NCBI GenBank assembly: GCA_020746105.1
Contig: CM036618.1
Coordinates: forward strand, 97,706,122-97,770,121
From: Trogon surrucura
Lineage: Eukaryota; Chordata; Aves; Trogoniformes; Trogonidae
Length of the DNA stretch: 64,000 nt
Reading direction: 5' to 3'
A program made the translations under genes and the position numbers. The notes beneath the pieces are model-generated. The model had not been told where the DNA came from and did not search any database. It saw only the letters and a list, made by a program, of their open reading frames with translations. This document shows, one piece after another, positions 55,309 to 64,000 of this stretch (within the stretch, counting starts at the first letter, position 1; the number at the start of each line of letters is the position of its first letter).

Positions 55309-58255
55309 CTAGCATAGCAGGTGACCGCTGTTCTGAAGCCATGAATTCATGTGGCGAAGCATATGTTCAGGTTAAAAAAAACAAAAGTAAAGTGCTTCAG
55401 AATAAAAAGGGACATGTGCATATACATTTTTCTGAACTGGTTCTTCATTTGACATAAGTGTACTCAGGGAGCTTCAGCTGAAGGCAGGGGAGACTAAGCC
55501 GCGGTGAGTTACTGCACTGGAAGGGGGCAACTACTGCAGTGGAAAGGTACAAATGCTCCATCCTCAACAGATGGGAAAAACAGGATTGATTTACGCTGGC
55601 TGATTAAAGTTAAACATGTTTCAGGAAATTGTCCTGAATAGGAATGTTTTCTAGATTTTTCCTTCAAACAGGTGTTCACTGTACCTGTTCATATCCTTCT
55701 GCTTTATAACGCAGCATCCCGAAGATATTTTAGCAAGACAAACCACAATGTATTTAGTTCTATGGAGGGCCCTTCCAGACTTTGCAGGAAACTGACTCAG
55801 TACCTCCTTTAATGGGCCAAGTACTGGGACCTGGTATCTCTGTGTTTCTCTTTCAACCTTCCAGTTCACTTCTTTTTTCACAAAGACACTTTATGGAGAA
55901 GTGTTTCTCAAACTGGGCAGAAGAGTTCTCTGTAGGTACATGAGTGATGAGAGTCCTCTTTGGTATCATAAGTATTTATGACTGGCACACTGTTGTGACA
56001 GTGGGTTATTGCCCATCAACCGCATTTATTGCTGTTGTTAGAGAAGCAACACTGCAAAAGTACGGGTTGTTGCTTGATGTCATTTTGTTTGACAACAAGT
56101 TGAGAACACAAATACCTGCATATCTGGGGGAGCTGATGTTGAATTGCTGCAAACGTATTCAAATATGAAGAGAAAAACCAAACAAGTTAATATTGTTTTG
56201 TTACCCATAGTGAATCTTTCTTGTTATCTGCTTACTTGTCACACTACTGTCATGGCTAATAACATAGGCATCGTCTTTTACTCTGAATTATCTTCAGAGT
56301 TTGTCTTGCTGATTTTTTCAGCGGTGAAATCTTCAATCATAGCCTGTCCAAGATACAATGGAGCACCAACTTGCTTTTTTGGTTATGACAGATGTATTCC
56401 TGCACCACTCTTGTTCATTCAGAATGTTGTAAGGATTTGTGTAGGTTTTTACCTAAAACGACGTACTAGTTACTCTCGTCTATTCCTGTTCTCATAAACT
56501 CGTGCTGTTGATTTTTACTTTCAAGTTCCTACGCAGCCCATTCCCACTCTGCCTACAATGGATCCTTACTAACAAGATGTCAACACTCTTCCCTGATCAC
56601 TGACTTATAGAAGCAGGCAAAACTCTTTCCTTATATTTTAATTCAACTACAGAAGTAATTTTGCTATGCTGCCATTATGCCTAGGAGCTTCCTGGAGACA
56701 CCTGCCCATCTGCCCATTTGACTTCAGACTCAAAACTCTCCTTTACTGTGACACCTACAAATGCTCACAATACCAGTTTACTTTTCTTCTACCTACAGCT
56801 TGGTAGGATCCTGCTCCATCACAGCAGCTCCCAGATCTTACAACAATATTAACAGAAACAACAATGAGGACCAAATCCGAAGAAAGTATTACATAGGAAG
56901 AGACTTCTTTCTGAGAGATCCACAGGCAAACCTAGCTTTGTCTACACAATGGCAGACTAGGGGAAAAAAAAAAAAAACAAACAACTTTCATATCTTTATG
57001 TAGGTGCTCTCTATACTTCTCACTTGTGAACTTTTTAAATTTCTACCGGCAAAAGATACAAAGGATGAGCAGGCTTTCTAGTTTTACTAGAAGTAGTAAG
57101 GAAACTCACACAATTTATGGGCAATAAACTCTTCTCCTTCACTGAATGGTAGACATCACTGTAAATTTACCTTCAAAGGTATTTAACCAGTGTGTCTTCC
57201 TATAGCAACGTGGTATGCAAGCTATTTAATACCACCTTCTCTCTCAAAGATTGATCAGACATTTATTAAGCTACAGCACTTCTGATTTGATCTTCCAGCA
57301 ATTCATTTCACTTTTACTACCTATAATTGCCATTTTAAATACACTTTTTTAAAAGAGTGAAAGTTTAAAAATTATATTGTCTAAATAATAAATCTAAATC
57401 CCCATGGTCACCTAAAGCCTTTATTATGCATTTATAAATCCTAACTATAAAGTAAGACTAAGAAATAACTGCATTGCAATATATTTGGTGAAATGACTGT
57501 ATATTTCATCACCAATGAAAGGTGAAGTGGCCAGCTAAAATGAGAACCAAGCAGCTAATGGAGAAACACTTTATTTAGGAATGTGAGGAAGTGTAATATG
57601 CCATGCATATCCTAAATTAAGTCTTGTGGCATTGCAGAGCTATGACTGCAAAGTCATCGTGTGTATATGGGTGGGAGTCGGCAAATAGTTCTGATGGAAG
57701 CTTAAAGTTTCTCTTTAAACTTGCAGTGTATTCACTGGTGTTTTATTTACAGAAGCAATTACTTCTGGCTATATATAGTTAGGTACCATAATAGTTATTT
57801 TACAGAAATAGCAAGCAAGTTTTATGTGTCAACATTCTCCATTCACTGGAATTTTTTGGAACTTCTTGTCAGAGAATGAATGACCTGTGCTGCTGCAGGA
57901 TGACTGAGACAAATACAAGCAACCAAAATGGCCATTTTCTAGGTCTGCTAGCACTATTTCAGCCAAGGTTGCTGGATCACTGTTTCTTGAACCTAGCAAC
58001 GTTGCTTTAAATTTAGCAAAGATGAGACGTTACATATGTTTATGTTACTTCCAAAGCGTTGGCCTGGTTACAAAATACTGTGCGCACTTCTAACAGAACA
58101 GATTCTGCGACTGAGCCTGCAAGACTGAGGGTAGTTATTTAAAAGATTGCTAACAGAGCCATTTTCAAAGTATTTTTAACAAGACTGCAGACTGCTATGC
58201 TAGTAAAAATACTGACACGTTACAACCACAACCAGAAAGCAAGTTCTAACTTTAC

Positions 58256-58337
58256 CTGGGCAAGACCACGCCATGGTCTAGCAGGATCTTCCAACGGCTG
58301 TTGTTGGTGGCAATCATCATTTCCAGAAGGGCTGGAC
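58256..58337 (-). other. Candidate exon E with strong splice sites
   Basis: An 82-nt minus-strand segment between a strong acceptor (gaagtgttttctctttag, AG at 58339-58338) and a strong donor (GCCCAG then GTAAAG, donor at 58255). Two frames are open. One (entering in phase 1) reads PALLEMMIATNNSRWKILLD; the other (entering in phase 2, leaving in phase 0) reads SSPSGNDDCHQQQPLEDPAR and would join candidate exons F and D in phase. The splice signals are better than the coding evidence, so it could equally be an exon of a noncoding RNA. Confidence 0.35.
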
Positions 58338-59157
58338 CTAAAGAGAAAACACTTCTTTCCCTGCAGCCATATTTCAGATGTCAGAGCTGCATCTTTCTTG
58401 GCTCTCATCTAGGACCGGGCTAATCCATCTCCAGCCACACATCTGCTGAAGCCAGCAGAATTTCAGGCAGGTGCTAAAGGCCTTATGTGACTCTTATTTT
58501 CATCTTTACAATTTTATACGTTTGGCCACACACACAAAAATCCTTTCTTGGCTTTTAAAGCACAAGCTTGCTTTCAAAGATGGGAAAAGAGAGGAAATTA
58601 TGACTATAAAGAAGTTCTCTAAATGATAATTTGCATCAGGATATCTAGTACTATGACTACATTTTCACTATATACAAACTTTCTTGTTTCAAAATTATCC
58701 ACAGATTGTTTAGAGCTGTTTAAGTATGCTTACATAAACTGTTGTGTCAGTAAATAGCAGACAAGTAGGGAACACGGCAAACATCAAATGCTGGGACTGT
58801 TCAAATTTTTCTAGCAGAAATTTTCCTGTAAGACTTATAGTTACTAAAATCTAAGATTCTTATGCAGCCCCTTTATGTGCTAATACCTGAACATATCATA
58901 GTCATTATTTATCCTCACACAACATTTTAGGATACATAGTAGCCCGTTTTAACAATGAGGAAACAAGGTACAAAAAGAGTCACTTATTGAAGGCCACACA
59001 GGACATCTGTAGCTGAGAAAGAAATCGAGATTCAGATTAATGTTCCCTAGACTGAAGCCCTTTTCACAGCTTGCTGAAAGCATCTGATCAATTTGTAAGC
59101 ACTTAAGCTGCTATTTGAACAGACAGGAATAATGGACACATTCTGAGGCCCTTTCAC

Positions 59158-59256
59158 TTGCCAGCATTGTCTCCTGTTTTCAGAAGTGATGGATTCGGTC
59201 CCTCTGTAACAGGACACGCAGCCTCGTGGCTGTTGAAGGTCCTGACCTGAGTGGTT
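59158..59256 (-). other. Candidate exon F
   Basis: A 99-nt minus-strand segment preceded by an excellent acceptor (tccagtttcctctgctgactctgcag, AG at 59258-59257) and followed by GTGAAA (donor at 59157), a weaker donor. Two frames are open over this interval; the phase-2 frame (starting TTQVRTFNSHEAACPVTEGP) matches the entry phase of candidate exon E. Unidentified; noncoding exon or chance are possible. Confidence 0.22.
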
Positions 59257-62200
59257 CTGCAGAGTCAGCAGAGGAAACTGGAGACTATGACTTGCCACTG
59301 AGGCATCCTAGACCTGCATTCAGAGAATTTATATATATAGGTTTCGCTAGTTCAATGGACTAAATTTGAGTGAAGTACTTTAGGCCTGATTCTCTCAAAT
59401 GTAACTTTTTTTTTCCAAAAAACCTGTTGCAGCCCAGAAGAAAAAGATTGCTATAACCTTGAGCGTGCTTATTTACAGAAATCAGAACTGACCTCTATAG
59501 AAGTAGAATTGGCCTCTAGTAATCCCTAAGCTACCACTTGCTTCTGATTCTGAAGACACCTTCTCTTTTGAAATAGAGGCATTCAGTAATCCAGGAACAA
59601 CAGTCTACACTTCAGTCCAAACATCCTTCGGTATCCCTTACTCTCCTTCCAAGGCTTAAGTTCTTTTTCCATTTCCTTATTTCTATAGACTGGACGTATT
59701 AGCAGGAGTAATTCTGCAGAACAGTTGCTGGATCAATTGGGAGAAGAGACATTTTATCTTCCTCTCCACAGCTGTACAGTTAACAGATCATGTATGGAAT
59801 ACCAATGGATTTTGAAGACGCAGGATATGGTTCTCTGTCTTTGCACAAGGCACATAATTTGTTGTGCTTTCACTCTTCACAACAGACAAACAAGAACGCT
59901 GGGAGGACAAACATCAGCGCTTTCTGGAGCAATTCAGAAGCTTTTCAAACACACTCTGGCAATAGATATTTCATCCTATATGTGCATAGGGACTCTACAT
60001 CTTATGGACCATGCAACCTACATCATCCACACACAAAGAGCTGCTGTAAACATGTACAGAGCAATTATACAGCACTGGCCAGTAGCTTCAGTAGGTGTTA
60101 GACTGGGGAAGTTGGTTGTAATGTATTCTTCAAAGTGGATCTGAGGAGAGAGGACCCTCATTCTGAGAAGGCGTCACAATAAATACTGTGAAGACCATGG
60201 GGCATTCAAAGTCTGCAATGGTGGAGGACACATTAGTATTCTGGATGGGCAAGGCATAGGCTGAGGGTAGGACCTAACTGACCAAAACGATAAACTTGCA
60301 GCAGTTGCAAAAGTAACAGCGACATGGAGCTGCCATTTACAGGTGCTTGCTATCACACACACAAAAAATATTGTTGCTTTGTCCAGCTAGCAAGTAGAAA
60401 ATATGCAGTGCAAACTATTTCCTGACAGATCTCTGCTTCTGCTGATTAACATTTCTATCAGTCCCATATTAAATGGTTACTCAGTACAGATCTCCCTGGG
60501 CACACAACAGTGTTTAGGAGTCAAAGGCACAGGGGAGGATGCCATCACACTATTTTTGTACAAACACAGGCAGTGATCCCTCTCTCAGAGACCTTTCAAT
60601 ATAAATATAAGGCAGGAATAAACAGAAAAAAAGCAAAACCAGATGGAGATTGCAAATGCATTTTGAGAGTAAATTGGCAAGATGGACAGTAGACTCAACC
60701 CTACCTATCCCCTTCTAGGTCTTGTAGACAAAGAAACTGAGGAAATTTTGAAAAAGGCCTTTTTTTGTTGTTGTTCTTGGCAGATGCTCTTACGCCTTCA
60801 TTGTTTGCAAAAGGTCTTTGCTAATTAATTAGGAAATTACTGTTTTTTAATTCTGCAAGGCCATGCAGCCAGGTGCAGATACAAGCAAGCTCTGCGTATG
60901 CTCTGAGTTGCCCAGACATAAGCTAGCTTCCATCTGGAAGATGTAGAGTCATGTTAATGTAGCACCATGACCAAACTGACATACCTTGTCTCTCAGCAGT
61001 GCTCGTTAGCTTAGGTTCATGCAGTTATCTTACTTATGGACTGGGGCCTTCTGGAGTCTGACAAGCTAAGGGCAGTAGTAGAGTTCTCCTGCCTTTTTGG
61101 CCTCCTCTGTGTGCATATACCTTCATGTCATTACACGTTGTCGCCTTTTGTTGAGAAACGGAGTGTTTAAAATCATTAGTTCTCTTCTCCTGGTTTCATT
61201 CCTAAGGAAACTTGTCAGTTTGCCAAAGTGATAACAAAACACGTGAAGATCTCATCGTTCAGCTCACACCACCACCAAAGCAGCAGTAATAGCTGCAGAA
61301 GAAGCTAACTCACAAGCTGCCAAAGCGCTGAGGTAGGAAACAGGAGTATGGATCACATTCTTTATGAAGCCTGAGTACAGACCATATGACCCTCGCCATG
61401 TTCCTGTAATGTGGCCAAGAACCAGGTTGCACTCTCATACCATAAGTAATCCAGCATCTGTTCCCAATGGCAATTTTTTGGGAACATTGCAAGGGACTGG
61501 ATTTCCTCCAGTTCCCAAGGAGGAAAGACCCAGCAGATTGCCCCACTAGCTCACCTCCCTTCCTGACATTTCAGGTGGCATCAATTTTCCAGATCCCAGA
61601 AAAAAAAAAAAAAGCAGTTATGCTGGGTTTCTTCCCACTGATCACTGTTAATCCATCACTCTAAAATGGCAAACTTGACTGGTTTTACATTGAAAGTCAT
61701 GGAAAAGACACAGGATTCAAATTAACTGGAAGTGTAGAATACAGGACAACCACACTCAATTTAGCTTTTACCTTTCTATCAGAGTTCGGAAATTGCACTC
61801 AGCCATACAAGAATGTTGCTGAGAATGCAACGTGAAGGACACAGAGTGGGGGAAAGGGACAATTCAGGTTGCTCATCAGCTTTTAATTCTGCCTCCTTGT
61901 GATTATTTCACTATGCTAGTGTCACTGGTTTCCACAGGGTGCCTCCATTCCTCAGTAAATATTTGCACAAAGGGCAGTGTAAAGATTACACCAGGAGCAA
62001 TAAGCATGACTTTTAGCTTGGCTTTTCAGCCTAGATAATATTCTCTTACCACAGCTTTAGGAAAAAAACCCACACAACATATCACGCTTTTATATTTGTA
62101 TGGTAACATTTATACTGATATATAGGTGAGTGATTTTACTTTGGCTATACCTGGGATACCTTTTGCAAGCAAGTATATGCTTATTTTGTCCTGCCTGCAG

Positions 62201-64000
62201 ACTGCTAGGAAGCCCTAACAGCATAAACCTGCACTCTCCATTAGCGGAGCCCATGACTTTGGGTTGTGCCGCACTGGCTGTGGCTACACAGCTTTTGGTG
62301 AGTGCAGAGCACGGGTGGATCTTGTGCTTGTAAAAGAGCACACACAGATGCCTCACGCTGAAGAATTTTTAAGCCCGAGCTTGAGAAAGCATTCTATTCA
62401 GGGTAATACTGGAATAGGCTGACACTTAAGTCCTTCTGAAACCAGAGGGGTAATCTGTGTTTAAACTTAGTCCTATGCTTTAATCTGCTTTTTTACTATT
62501 TTGCTATCCTGAATAGAGATAAACGTAAGCTTGTGTGTTCCTGAGTGGAGCTCTAAGAACATTAACGTGCAGTAGTTCAGACAATGATTCATTGGTGTCA
62601 AGTGTAGCCCTTATCAAAGAATAATAACACAAAGAACAAGCCCTACATCTGGTAAATTAAAAGCTATTTCACTTTGCAACCTATATTGCATTAGAAAGTA
62701 AATCCTACACATTTAAGGGAAGAAAAAAGCCTTGTATGATTAGACTAATTTTATTGAAAATTATCCAAATTAGGGAGTTTCAAATTTTAAATACTTAGCT
62801 TGAATTTACAACTGGCTGGTTCTTTTGAACTGAACTCTGAAATAATTGGGTAAATGCCTTTTTAAAGGTTTAGAGAAACGTCAGTCTTAATCTTTCGCAG
62901 CAGGGGTCACTGTAAACAAATCTAAAAAACCCTGCCAGCACGGAATACATATGCCAGAACAGACAGTAAAATTACTGATTATAGATAATGAACAATGCCA
63001 CTGTAGGTGAGCATGAGAAAAAAAAACCGAACAACAAACCCAAACATTTTAATATAGGTAATTTCTTTAAAATCAGGCTTAGCCCATCCTTACAAGAACA
63101 GTGACCTCATTTCAAACTATTAATAGAAGAGAAATAAAGTTGACTCCATGATATGTACTTAGACATCGGAATTTTAATGCACTGCATCAAAGGAGTCAGA
63201 TGACAGAGGCAGTATTTTTATATTCTGCACAAAGTTTCTCTGTAAGTATTGCAAAATATAATCAGACCAAGTATTTAAATATGATTTTAAAGCTATTTAT
63301 AGTCACAATCTTTTGTCCTTAGTTACACAGTGCACTGAGTTCCTATATTTAAAGGTTGTTTTCACTTTGTCCTAAGATCAGCATCTGATCTGATCAGAAC
63401 CTTACCTATTACAAATGACAATGTTTTGGATGAAAAACTATCTGAGGTTCTAACATGATTTCACATGTATGACATTAGCGGATTGAATTAAACCAGCTCA
63501 GTCCTACCAATGGATATTTCCCTAGCATTAGAATAAACTACCCTTTGTTCAGCTCTTACTAGGACAAAATTCCAAGTGAATCATCTCTGAGCCTGCAAAC
63601 TCTTACAACACTCCATTACCTTTAAATATGTGAGCAGTCCTACTGAGGTCTGTGAGTCAGATTCTCAACTAGTGTAAATCATAGGTCCTATTTAAACCAA
63701 CAGAGCTGTGACAGCTTATATCACCTGAAGATTTGGCACCAGAGATACAAGCCCATGGATAAAGACGAGGATGTGCACAAGTCTCTGTCTGTGTCCCTGA
63801 AAGCTATAGAGGTCAGGCAAACTTCACAGAGAGACTGTGTTGAACATTATTGTGTTTAAAGTCATTCCACACGGTTAAACACACATTTATTATAAAGCCA
63901 GGATGAAAAATTATGAATTATTTAAGTTTATTACACCTCAGTTACATCTAATATGTTGCTGTTCCAACAGGCTGGAGGACAGCTGGCTGGTAGTTATGAC

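Larger units (their letters stand above)
44871..64000. other. Region upstream of PRKCE, no recognised gene
   Basis: AT-rich DNA from the CpG island to the right edge. It contains the candidate minus-strand exons, one CR1 copy and a probable LTR, listed separately. I find no sequence resembling SRBD1, which neighbours PRKCE in mammals, so if that linkage holds here it lies beyond 64000. The stretches 44.9-46.3, 47.7-50.0, 53.6-55.0, 55.4-58.2 and 59.3-64.0 kb show nothing I can support beyond scattered short open frames. Confidence 0.6.

Noticed and set aside
59725-60144. 139-codon plus-strand frame
   Set aside because: No known family, no promoter or splice context, and a second open frame overlaps it.
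44871-64000. SRBD1 5' exons, expected next to PRKCE from mammalian gene order
   Set aside because: No sequence resembling the SRBD1 protein was found on either strand.

Overview
This is nuclear DNA from a bird, most likely a passerine. Three observations support that. The only gene I can name is the first coding exon of protein kinase C epsilon (PRKCE), with the vertebrate N-terminus. The interspersed repeats are avian CR1 retroposons, whose minus-strand copies begin with the typical atcatagaatcatagaat terminus. At 19.7-19.9 kb there is a SINE built from a tRNA-Ile-like head and a CR1 tail, an architecture known from passerines (TguSINE1-type).

Layout. PRKCE is transcribed on the minus strand. 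Coding exon 1 is 42487-42834. Everything from 42486 down to 1 is the start of its first intron, which continues off the left edge. This intron holds a 5'-truncated CR1 with a long reverse-transcriptase reading frame (1.46-2.85 kb), two shorter CR1 pieces, the SINE, several small tandem repeats and a CpG-dense patch. It also holds a short minus-strand reading frame with a hydrophobic stretch (39.8-39.9 kb), which could be an alternative 3' exon or a microprotein. A strong CpG island (about 42.84-44.87 kb) covers the 5' UTR and promoter. It is rich in homopurine/homopyrimidine, poly-G and TG/CA tracts.

Upstream of PRKCE (44.9-64 kb) there is no gene I recognise by name. The minus strand there carries a pair of well-formed candidate exons (47109-47015 and 46726-46405) with canonical splice sites and matching phase. 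Weaker candidate exons further upstream (50.6, 55.2, 58.3 and 59.2 kb) can be joined to them in one open frame. I regard this as a possible unannotated spliced gene lying in tandem behind PRKCE, and the most interesting item in the window. The exon pair is reasonably supported; the longer chain is a hypothesis. The region also holds one CR1 copy and a probable solo LTR.

Most other open frames in the window are of a length expected by chance, or lie in the GC-rich CpG island where stop codons are scarce.
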